The notes under the pieces are model-generated. The model was not told the origin of the DNA, did no database searches, and saw only the letters and a program-made list of their open reading frames with translations. Shown one piece after another: positions 34,901 through 46,900 of a DNA stretch of 64,000 nucleotides. The DNA lies in contig NMRB01001370.1 in the NCBI GenBank assembly GCA_002633025.1, forward strand, positions 85,317 through 149,316, read 5' to 3'. Each line of letters starts with the position of its first letter. Position 1 is the stretch's first letter. The DNA is from Notospermus geniculatus. Lineage: Eukaryota; Nemertea; Pilidiophora; Heteronemertea; Lineidae. The position numbers were made by a program, and so were the translations under genes.

Positions 34901-37900
34901 ATCATTTTCCAGCTGTTATTCGTGATTCAAAGGAAAATTGAAATGGTCATGAATTGTGTTTTAATTCATGTTACATGTACAAATGAACAAGGGAGGAACT
35001 GTGAAATTTGCATGGTATACAACGTGCTGTAATCCTGGCCGTAGCCTATAGAGGACGTGCAGCGATGATTATGACGTCACCATGATGACGAGATGCCGCC
35101 ATGTTGGACGGCACGTCCAAGGTATTCGTAGCGTCAGATGACGTCCAACATGGCTGACGTGCGAATTATGACGTCAATGATGACGTCACGTGCACATCCT
35201 CTATAGAATTGTTTCATCAATCTACTGGAAGTCCAGAATTCTGAAGTAACAAGTTGCAGTATCATCTTTTGTGCACGTATCACGGTTTGTCTAATGATGG
35301 GGTCTTGAAAATGGCTACACCACCAGTAACATCACGCAGCAGTGCAGCCACAGATGACTGTCCCAACTTGCCCAACAACCTGAAAAAAATACATGAAATA
35401 TATGTGGCGCAGCTAAATGTCACAAGCTGGTGTCTGCCTTCTCTCTGAATTAGAAATACAGAATGTTCAGTAGATTCCATTTTCATAGAAGAAACTTTTG
35501 AAATAAAATTTGGCCGGGGGCGGGGCACTTCGCTATGAGTACAATAAGCTGTACCTTCCTTTCCTTACCATGTAATTGGCCTGTGAAATTCTCCACTCTG
35601 TAGATTCTTCGTTTTGTTCGGGATAATGCTGCCTTAAGTTTTGAAAAGAATCGATCATGGACACAGTTGGGTGTCGGACAAGTTTTGTCTCGTCAATGGT
35701 GATATTGGCAATGTGTCTAATTCCTTTATCATGGGGACATCCCATGTCTGTCCATTGGATTTGGGTCAAAAGATGTCTGGTGAAATGTAGCACATTAGAG
35801 CTAACATGAGTACAGTGGATGGGTGCTTATGGTTGCCGTATAAATTAGACCGCAAACCTCACACTTTCAAGATTTTAGTGCTGTAATCAATAATAATTAC
35901 ACTCCAGCGTGGAACCTCGAATAAATGAACGATGTGAACATAATTATAATGATTTCACTGTCCTACATCATGGATTGAAATAATCATCGATGGACATTTT
36001 TTCAAGGGTTCGCCTTGAATTCTTTACTGACAAGATACAGGGAGTCCTTGCCAGTACCGCCTTTCAATGCTGGCTCTAATCTAACAAGTTCCATGCTTTT
36101 CCTGGGCCCACAACAGAGGTTAAGCCAGCCACACACCATGCGATATCACAAACAATCTAATCGCCACCGATCTTCTCACCAGCCACCGCAAACTACATGT
36201 AGGCAATATCAGTTTTGGTATAGTTTGATAATGGGCGAGCATCGTTGGCGAGAAGATTCCAAGCATCGCTGTCCAGCGCACACCTGGCATCAACAGCCGA
36301 TTTTGCTCGGTGATGAGCAGATTTGCCTGGTGTACTGTGCTTTACGGTAGAGAGCTTGGTTGCCAAATCTTACATCGTGAGGGCCTCAATTAAAAGGGCC
36401 AGAAGATGGTATTGGCGAGGAATCCCTGTATCCTGCAGAAAGAATGTGAGGTATCGAGAAAATTTTAAGAGTTTGTGACAGCAACCTGAATTTGAGTTTC
36501 CATACAGACTGCGTGTCTGGTTCATTCTCTATATTGAGTTTCCATACAGACTGCGTGTCTGGTTCATTCTCTATTTTGAGTTCCCATACAGACTGCGTGT
36601 CTGGTTCATTCTCAAGAGATGTTCCACTGTAGTCATGTTCTTAAAAGCTTTGCTCTCTTGTGTATTTCCGCTATGAGTGTGGTGGTGCAGCACGACTACC
36701 TCCGCAGAGTAAGGGCCTGTCTCCACCAGTGTATGGCATCTGCTTCAGGGGTAGCATCGGCGTTCGAATGACATCTGTGTTAAGTGTTTCCGCCGCACTT
36801 TTGCGTCAGCGTCGAAAGCACCTGATGCCCCATACCAAATTATAATCTTGACGTGCATGTTCTCTATGCTATATTTGGAACGATACGTCATCTCGATCGA
36901 AATGGAGCAAGGTCAACTTGCCTACACAGCATAAGGGCCGTATCGCATAATCTTTCGGTGGAAACGTTTGAACGCAAATTGAAACGCCAATGCCAACACA
37001 AACGCTGGTGGAAACGGACCCTAAAATATTCAAGTGTTTGGAGATGGTTGAGTTTCTATCCATTGTGACTCTAGTTTTATGATCAAAGAAAGTAAACTAA
37101 TTTGATGAATTGCAATGATTATCAAACTCATTTCAACTGGAAAGATTATTATGTGTACATTCCCATGTTTTCTACTATTTGTAACATTCATGACAATTAT
37201 CAGTACATTTTTGATTTCTTTATTTTCTTTTAGTTCGTCTTAGCGGCTTCTTTTAAGTTCTTTAAGTTCGTAGTGTAAGCTACTGCTTGGTGTTCGTTTA
37301 TTCCAGGAATCAATGATGAAGTGCTTTGCACACGGTCATGAACAGGGTTAGATTTCTGGAGTACGTCTTCTCTGTCCAGTGCAGGAAGACGATAAAGCCG
37401 GTATGGGATCAAAGAGGGTGTTTTTTCGTTCCGGCTGTTGTTGGAAAGGTCGAAGGAGTCCCAAATCCCATGCTGTCATCAATCATTGCAAATCCACACC
37501 CTTGAGCTGATGGTTTCCTGTCCTGTCACTCATAAACCATCCGATTGAAGAATACACAGATCATTTTGTTGGGTGGGCTGCCCATCGGGAGATGCTTGCT
37601 TGTACTGTCACAGGAAATAAGATGGGCTGTTCGTTTCCGTCATTTGAGGAATAATCTGAGTTGTGATCCTTGAGAAAATGGAGAAAGCTACGCTGCAGAT
37701 TGCAGCGATTATTCTGTACAGCACAACAAATAATCCCTGCAATTTGCAAGGGCATAGCTTTTTCCGTTTTCCCAAGGATCACAAATTAGATTCCTCCTGA
37801 GTGACGAAAACGAACAGCCCCTTTCCATATTCCAGTGTTGGTCCAATACAGAACCTGCAAAATACCACCCTGGGAGGTGCTGTGAACAGTTATACCCCTT

Positions 37901-40900
37901 TTTCGACGTCTCGTCCGTGTTGCACCATACATAAAAAGGGTGTGGCGCGATGTTTCTTCATTGCTTTGCTTTGGTTTTAATGTCTTAACCGCTTGCACCA
38001 CCACCAGGGTCTCTGCCAGAAATTTTTTTAAGGGAACTAATTTCTTCAAAATCAACAAAAACCTCATGAAATTAAAGAAAACGACCCTTTTCTGTTCCCT
38101 TGAGGGTACTAGCATCATACCCTTAGTACCCTCTCGCGGAAACACTGACCACCCTGTCAGAATAATACATGTACATCCAGCGGGTTCTTCAGTGCAACTC
38201 TGCTGTCATATCCTCCTATAATCTAACCCTGTCCAGCCGTGTCATCAGCTCTTACCATTCTCCCAAACCCAGGCAAATGAGACATGCGTACAGCGTGAAT
38301 ATCATGCCAGGGTGTTTGGTTGAGATAAAAAAAAGGTAGGTTTAGGTCTTCCTCCCAGGTAATCTGGTGAGCTTGGGAGTGGTTGGCAAAGACCACCTCC
38401 CAGATCCCTTTGACTGTCAGTGGATGGTTGCAGGCAACCTCCTCTATTTTGGTTGTGGTGGAGGGTCGGCGAGGGAAACTGCCGAGACGTTCTGTCATAG
38501 AGGATGGTTGGCAAGGAGTCTTGGTATGGAGGGTATCAGCTAAGGTGATCTTCATCACGCTGAGTTGTCATGCAGAATAAGACGGTTTGATATCTTGCAT
38601 TTATGTCGTAAAGACATGTCTAGTTATTATGTGGCTTGTTCTGGAACTTATCTTTCCTCTTGATATGTCATGCGAGGGAAATCGAGATTTGTGGTAACCA
38701 TGACGCCACATTTGCTTGAAGCCAATTTGAGGCCTGATTCTTCCTCATTTGACATATCAGTGGCCACATTTATTTTCTATTGGGGTTGTCAGCACACCCC
38801 ACCTACACTAAAGGTACACAGCCCACACCAAACTGGATTACAAATAGCTGTGTAATTCCCGCAAGCCAGTGGCTTCATTGCTATTTCAATAAAGCATTGA
38901 CACTGAAATCGTGCCGAAGAAACCCTTTTTGCGTGGGTCCTGTGTGGACACTTCGTTGAAATACTGTCGAAGCCACCATTGGCTTTTTGCGGGAATGGCG
39001 ATGGACTGGAATCCAGGGCCGACCACACAGACAGATAGTGCTTTCGGTGACTATCGGCAGTTTCGTTAATGGAAAAATGCATTATAACTAACTGCCGATA
39101 GGTGCCAGTAGCACTATTGCACTATCTGTGCAGTCGACCCTGTTTGTTTGGTGTGTGCACGTCTTTATTCCTAACTTAAAACTGCTCCAGAAATATGATC
39201 CTAGGACATTCCGCTCTGTTCCGCTTCTTTTTCTCAGGACAATTTTTCCAACAATTCTTTAAATAAATCCCCAATGTTAAAATCTATGCGTAGGAAATCA
39301 GGCAAAATAACAAATTATTACCTTTTTTCGAGTTAACATTATGGAACTGCAGACTAGAAATTCTGCTAGTCTGAAAACCCCTCTTTCGTAAATGTTGAGG
39401 ACTCTTCTCTCTTCTAGGCCCAAATATTTCTCCCAAAAGGTACTTCATCAATAAAGGAAGGGTTGAGTGTACAACTCTTAAGGAATGGATCAATCCTTCA
39501 GGTGCTGCTCGACACGAGAGTTTTCTTATGTGAGGTGGTTCTCTGCAGCTCAACCATATGAAACCATGGGCAGTCGCTTGGTTTCGGCATTGTAAGGAAA
39601 CCGACAATGGTGAATTGCCCATTGAGAGCCAATTCGCACGAGAAAAATCTTAGGTAGAACACTGCTTTCGGGAATTTGGAAAACCTACCAAGTACACTGG
39701 TTGAGTTGAGGCTCCCAGTACTGTCATGCCTATCTTTGTAAATATAATGCCAGATGGCTAGTCATGTTGTCTTCTTTGATCTTCATGTTGGTTGAGGTAC
39801 GCAGCTCCCAGTGAAACCTTGGTCATGTTGGTGTTTTGAGTGAAAAATCTTTAACAGGCCTAGTAGCGTGCTAGCTCCCTTTGCTGGTTGAGTTTTTAAC
39901 TCCCAGCAAATCCTGTAAATTATCTGGTGCTGGTTGAGTTCATGCTCCCAGCTGCCCTGTGTCATGTCTGTTGGAAAATTTGGTAAACCTGGATAAATTT
40001 TCCGTGTCCCAGAAGCTCTCCGTGACTTGAATTGATTTCCAGTCTAATCTTCATGAAACGGCTTCCGAATTTGCCCCAATATCCCATAGCTGGTCGAGTT
40101 TAGTGCTCCCAGCAAACCTCTTCTGTACAGTATACATAGTGATTGTAGAACTGCCATCTTCTCTTCTGGTTGAGGTTAGGTTCAGTACATCACTGCACAA
40201 AAATAGGGTTTGTTGTAAAAATATTGTTGATATCCTTGCTGGTTGAGTCAATGCTCCCAGCCAAACTTAGGACTGTCATCTTCCTTACTGCTGCTGGGTG
40301 AGAGAGTGCTCTCAGTCAGTCAGCCTACCAAAGTCGGCATGAAAAGTAGGTTAAACTCAAAAATGTGTTCTGGTGTTCCCTCCCACCTGGTTGAGTCAAA
40401 GCTCCCAGCAAGCCCCAATGTAGATCGGCATTAGGACAGCATCTTCTTCTCTATACCAAACATTTTTAGGACTGTCAGTCATCTTACTTTTCGTAGGTGA
40501 GGCGATGGTCTCACTCTCCTTGTTGGCATGAAAAATCGGTTTAAATTAGATGTGTTCTGGTTTTCCTGCTGGTTGAGTCAAAGCTCCCAGCAAGCCCCAG
40601 GTTGATCAGCATTAGGACAGCATCTTCTTTTCTCTATACCAAACATTTTTAGGACCGTCATCTTACTTTTTGTAGGTGAGGCGATGCTCTGACTTCCTTC
40701 CTGGCATGAAAAGTACAAGGTGTAAATTAGATGTGTTCTGGACTGTTCACTGCTGGTTGAGTCAATGCTCCCAGCAAGCCCCACATAGATCTATTTTAGA
40801 ATTGATATCTTTTCTCTCCGGGAAAGGCAAGTTTCCAAATGTAGCTGTCTATGCGTGGAAACGTTTTAGAATAGAAGTGTTCCTATATATATTCCTCCTT

Positions 40901-43900
40901 TCTGGTTGAGTCAGTTGTACTCCCATGAAGCCAGCCCATTGTCTCTTTGCTGCGAGAGGCTATTTGATGTAGGCCCAGTAGCTAACTGCATGAATGGGTT
41001 TAGAAAGTTCTGATATTCCTCTGGTCTCAATGATCCTCTCATCTCTTTGCTGGTTGAGGTTCTCGGTGAAACCGTGCATGAAAAAATGTCCAAAAGTGTC
41101 CCGGACAGTGTGTTTAAGAATGAAAAGAACAGTCCTCTCTCCTTATCCAAAGACCCCTGCGTTGCTTGTTTTGTGTCCCAATCAATGTTCTGGTATTTCC
41201 TGAGCCCCATATAATAGGAGCTGTCAGCGAGTTGACCACTAGGTGTCACTACGGCCCAATTCAATGCATATAGCAGACCCAGTTATTATTGATCGAGCAG
41301 GAATCACGTAGATTTTCCTGTACATTGGTCCGCTAACTTTGCTGCCATCTCTTGGCAATATGCACGGCTGACTGCTCCTATTGACAGTTTGAGGTTCACT
41401 TGTTAATTTTAGGACAGTCTCAGATCTCCCAAATTCCTCAGAGCATCCATGCTCCTGGTTGAGTCTGCCTCCCAGTGAGCCATGTTTCAGAAACCTTAGC
41501 ATATCCTAGGCTTACTGTCTGCTGGTCGAGTATGACTCTCAGCATGTCCCAGTTCACTATGAACTTGGGGACGATCTCAATCCCCACCCCAGTTTTCCCA
41601 AGCAGCCACACTCCTGGTTGAGTCAACTCCCAGTGAAGCGTGAAACGTTTTCTCCACTGGTTGAGTCTGACTCCCAGCAATTTGTTTGTGATCTTCTGTT
41701 AGCCCATATGTTTTAGGAATGTTACCAAACCCACGTGTTCCACATCACTCTTGCCCCTGGTTGAGTCGACTTCCACTGTGAACTCCCAGAGTGCAAGAGA
41801 AGGCCAAGTCAGACAGTAGGCCCAAGCTGTTGTACAGGGTGACCCAAAAAAAATGAGACCCATGAACATGTTAATAAAAACTTTAATTTTCAGGCTACAG
41901 CAACCAAACTTCACACATGTTATCTCAACTTAATGCACGGCCTGCACACCAAGTTTCATTAGTCAGGGCTTATCACTTTCCGTTTAATGACGTCTTTCCA
42001 TAATGTGCTCAAAATGAGCCCCTCGGCGCTGGCGGCACACTTGAACACGACACGCGAATTTCTCAATGACTCGAACGCACTCCTCCTTTGGAATCTCACG
42101 AATCTTCGCAGTTATGGCCTCCTTCAACTCGTGAATGTTTTGGGGATTATTCCTATAGACATTGTCTTTGAGGTAGCCCCATAGGTAGAAATCCGGGGGT
42201 TCAGGTCTGGCGAGTGTGAAGCCCATTCAGGGTCACACCTCCGACTGATAAGGCGATCCTGAAAGTGTTCGCGCAGCCAATTCAGCGAGTCATTTGAGGT
42301 GTGGGGAGTTGCCCCATCCTGTTGAAACCATTGATCCTCCCTTATAAACCCCCTTTGTCGGCCGAGTACAGCCCAAAATTTGCGGACGACCCCTAGGTAA
42401 CGCTCTGTATTCACAGTGACTGCACGCTCGTTCTCACCCTCAAACCAGAATGGCCAGATGATTCCATGTGTTGATATCGCAACCCACGCAGTGCACTTAA
42501 CGGAATGAAGAGGCCTCTGTAGGCAGTCCTGGAGTGGGGTAGTGCCCCAGAAGACGTTATTCTTTGAGTTCACATGTCCAGACAGAAGGAAATGAGCTTC
42601 AAAGATTCGTGGGATTCCAAAGGAGGAGGCCGCCAGCGCCGAGGGGCTCATCTTGAGCACATTATGAAAGACGTCATTAAGCGGAAAGTGATAAGCCCTG
42701 ACTAATGAAACTTGGTGTGCAGGCCGTGCATTAAGTTGAGATAACATGTGTGAAGTTTGGTTGCTGTAGCCTGAAAATTAAAGTTTTTATTAACATGTTC
42801 ATGGGTCTCATTTTTTTTGGGTCACCCTGTACATGTAGGAATCTTTAGTCCTCATTTTGGGACAGGTTTACTGTGTTATCCAATTGTCCCAAGTTGTCAT
42901 CCCCAACACAATGTCCCCAACACGTAGGCCTACAATTCCGTTGAGTCATTTGCTAACTCCCACGTATTTTATGCAAGATGGCATGTTTCCAGTGACGGGT
43001 ATCAGTCAGCTGGTCCTCTTAGCAGTCGCTTTGTGTGCGGTGATGTACAGAGAGAGCACCAAGAGGTTCTGATATCCTCGGGTATCGTCAGTCCTGCATT
43101 TGTGAGCTGTTGTCATTCCATATGTTGTAGACCTCACCTGGGTCCATACCAGTATTCATAAATTTAAACATAATTAAGTCAGAGAGTGATACTTATCTTT
43201 CGTGTTGAACAAAGGATAAGTGTCACACTTAGACTTAAGTATGAATATGGGCCCAGGGTCAATATTTATAAACATACTTAAGTCAAAATTTAATACTTAT
43301 TTTTTGCGTTGAACAAAGGATAAGTGTCACACTTAGACGGGAGTTTTATGGATATGGGCCCTGTTCATAAAACTAGTCTAAGTCTAAAATCTAAAATCTA
43401 TCCTTTGTTAGGGCCCATAATATTTATAAAACTGCTTAAGTCTAAGTGTGGCACTTACCCTTTGTTCAACACAAAAGATACGTATCGCACTTAGACTAAA
43501 GTAGTTTTATGTCTAAGCGTGACACTTATCCTTTGTTTAACACAAAAGATAAGTATCACACTTAGACTTAAGTAGTTTTATGAATATGGGCCCTGAAGTC
43601 CATAAAATTTTCTGCACCACCCAGATTCTGTGTGGAGTCGACAGCCGAGTCAGTAGGCCTATGTTGGTAATAAGATGGCATGTTCTGAAACAATCAGGCA
43701 TAAAACCATAAATATATGATATATTTATGATAAAACTTATAGGATATCCACTGGTTGAGTGTGACTCCCAGCTCTTGTCTTCATTAGGAGTTCATTAGGG
43801 AAGAACTGTTAGTGTAGCCATGATGTTATTAGGGTTCCAATTGTCTCCAGTGTCTGTCAGCTGGTCGAGTGCATCTCCCAGCAAAATCCCCGTACAGTTC

Positions 43901-46900
43901 ACGATTCAGATATCAAAAGTAGGGCCTACATATCAAAATCAAAAGATCCCCACCTGCTGGGTTGTTCCCTGCACCCTTGCGTGCTCCTGGTTGAGTTGAC
44001 TCCCAGTGAGCGAATGATAACAGTTACACAATGTGTGTTTCAGTGGTCCCTCTTCTGGTTGAGTATGATTCCCAAGAGTCTTTTTACTTGGGTATGTCTC
44101 CCAGTGGAACTAAGGTCCTGGTTGAGTCGGCTCCCAGTCTACCCCAAGCTCCCAGTCTACCCCAATATTTTTGATGTCTGAAGAATTGTCAAGTGTGCGC
44201 TGGCTGGCAACGGCAACAAGCTACCAAAATTTGTAAAAATCAACTGTTGTATAGACGATTCTTGAATTCGCATATCTGCGCACTTCCGCTGAAATCTCAA
44301 ACCAGAACCTCAATCTGAAATCGGCTGACGTGACACCATCCATGATTCAGCAATGGTCGAGTCTGACGCAACGTCTTCGACATCACTGTCATGGGGTTGT
44401 CTGCGTTACTTCGTTCAGCTTCAGATCGAGGTTGTGGTTGAGATTTCGACAGAAGTGTGGAGATCTTTGTCGTTTACGTCAATTTGAGAACAGTCTATTG
44501 CTTGATTTTTGCACCTCGAATATCATTTGTGTATGAGAGAAGTTGCCAACCATTGCACAGTCTTGGTGCTGCTCTGGCCGGCGTTGCCAGCCAGAGGAAT
44601 TCCTGGTAGGCAACAAAAATGGTGATCAATGTATGCTGCACTTAACTAGTAATTTTAGGAATATTGTGTGCTTGTTATTTGTTACCTATGCTAGATGCAG
44701 AAAAGAAAGTATCCCTAACCCCCAAACCCATCAGCTGGTTGAGTTATACTCCCAGCAGTGAGCCCCTAAATCAGTTAGATGAATTAATCAGCGGCCATAA
44801 CGCCCGATAGCCTGGTCGAGTATGTCTCCCAGGAGACCTCATAAAATACATTCACTGCGGGGCTTTCAATTCGCCGTGAATGTGTTTGTAGGATGAGGTG
44901 GTTGGAAAGTGTTCGTAGTTGGTGTCGATATCCCAGACACTTGTTCGACCGGTGTTTATACTCCAATGGTTAATCCTCTGGAAGCCGTTGTCGAGTTATT
45001 TAGTTCTCAGATTTCTCATGGTGCTAGGAATTCGACCCACTGTTCTTTGAACTGTTTTGTGGTGACCACTTTGCCCTTGGGCACTCTAGGCCTTGCTGAG
45101 TCCTTTTATAGCACGACCATAATTCATGGTGTTCTAATAATGATGTTGATGCCAATTCCAGCCATCTTGTTGCTGGAATTTCAAACATCATTTTGAGGTC
45201 CGAAATTGTCACTGTGCTTATGGCTCTTATATGAGCTGATCCAAGAAATGTGAAATACGTAGTACCAACATCATTGTCTTTCCCCATGTTCAAAAAATGA
45301 TCATGATGAGATACTTTATAACCGTAATTCTGGGCTTTCTTTCATAGGGTATGCTGAAAATGAAGGTGTACAATGTGTGTTCTGCGTGATGATGTTAGAT
45401 GTGTGAATGTAGTTGTATGAATATGCCAAATGGTTCAACAGCCAGGGGCCGTATGCATAAAACATCTTAAGTGTAAAATTCCCTTAAACTATTGTTCCAA
45501 ACAAAAGATAAGGAAAATCTTACACTTAAGATGTTTTATGCATACGGCCCCAGGGTTTTATCTTCAGCAGTTAATATGAAAAATTGGACCAGGATGGCTT
45601 TTTTGGCAAAATGCTGGCCCGTATTCATAAAACTACTTAAGTCTAAGTGTGACACTTATCCTTTGTTCAACACAAACGATAGGTATCACACTTTGACTTA
45701 AGTATGTTTATGAATATGGACCCTGGAGAAAGAAGTTTGAGACATGCCTTGGGAACCTTTTCTGGGTCCATATACATACTCAAGTCAAAGTGAGATACTT
45801 ATCTTTTGTTGAACAAAGGATAAGTGTCACACTTAGACTTAAGTAGTTTTATGAATATGGGCCCTGAATCATGGGAAAGAGCAAAATTGGTGTTACTTTT
45901 TAGGATTGGAAATTGTGGTCGCTGATTTTCTGGTGGTTTTAGGACGGCTTTCCATTGGAGCGTTTCCGTGTGTGGAAACGCTTGAAAGCATTGTGTTTCC
46001 GCACCGTGACCAACGCCGCGGAAAAAAACAATGCTTTCGAGCGTTTCTGCGCATGGAAACGCTCCAATGGAAAGCCGTCCTTACTCCTTTCAACCTTAAG
46101 CTGAAACACCGCCAGCATGGTTGCAACGCTAATTGTTACACGTGTAATGGCTGTTGAATTGATGTCAATAGTTGTATGCTTGAAACCACTAATGTGCACT
46201 TGTTTTGTTCAAGCTCCTTCTGCACCTGTGTCAGGTGAGCCAATACCACTTGATGCGTTGTACATGGTCCATATTAATGGCATGTAATTACAAAATCAAT
46301 TGTACCGTAACTTTGTGTTTAGGGCATATAAGCAATCGGTCACAGATTCTCTGTCTTTACCACAAATTTCACTTACATAATTTGTTACTCTTAGTAATGA
46401 CATCCTGCGGTATATCTCAGATAAGTACCAACATAGGTTAGCACAACATACCCAGCCTTTTCATTGGAAACATGAAACTAAGTTAAAGTTAACTGGTCGG
46501 GCAGTCAAGTTGTCTGAATAGAGAATCGAACGCCGCCATCTTGAATCTATTACAGTACTCGCATCGGAAGTTAATTTCCTACCAAGTGCATATTGGCACA
46601 AAAAACTATTGTGGATTTTGCTGCCTTCGAATACCATTTAGAACAGGCCAACTGCAAATCTAGGCTAACCTAGGAATGTACCCAATAAAATACGAAATTT
46701 GTAATTTTGAAATTGTGAATTTCGTGGCCACGAAATTATTCTTCGTGTCATTTTTGACTGCCGCGACTTATTCCCTTTAATTCAGTCCAACAGGAGCACC
46801 AACATCTGGGATTATTAAAGGAGGGGTCAGAAAACATCGGGGATGACATCACTGTTAGTCATAAAGAGGGACCTTTGTCATCTCTCCTCGTGACTAATGT

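Noticed and set aside
39696-44833. CRISPR-like array
   Set aside because: Spacing is irregular, the repeats are hairpins with variable loops, there are no cas genes and the genome is animal.
45024-45293. Minus ORF with FLGSAHIRAISTVTISDLKM
   Set aside because: Possible but unsupported: no splice borders and an equally open frame on the plus strand.
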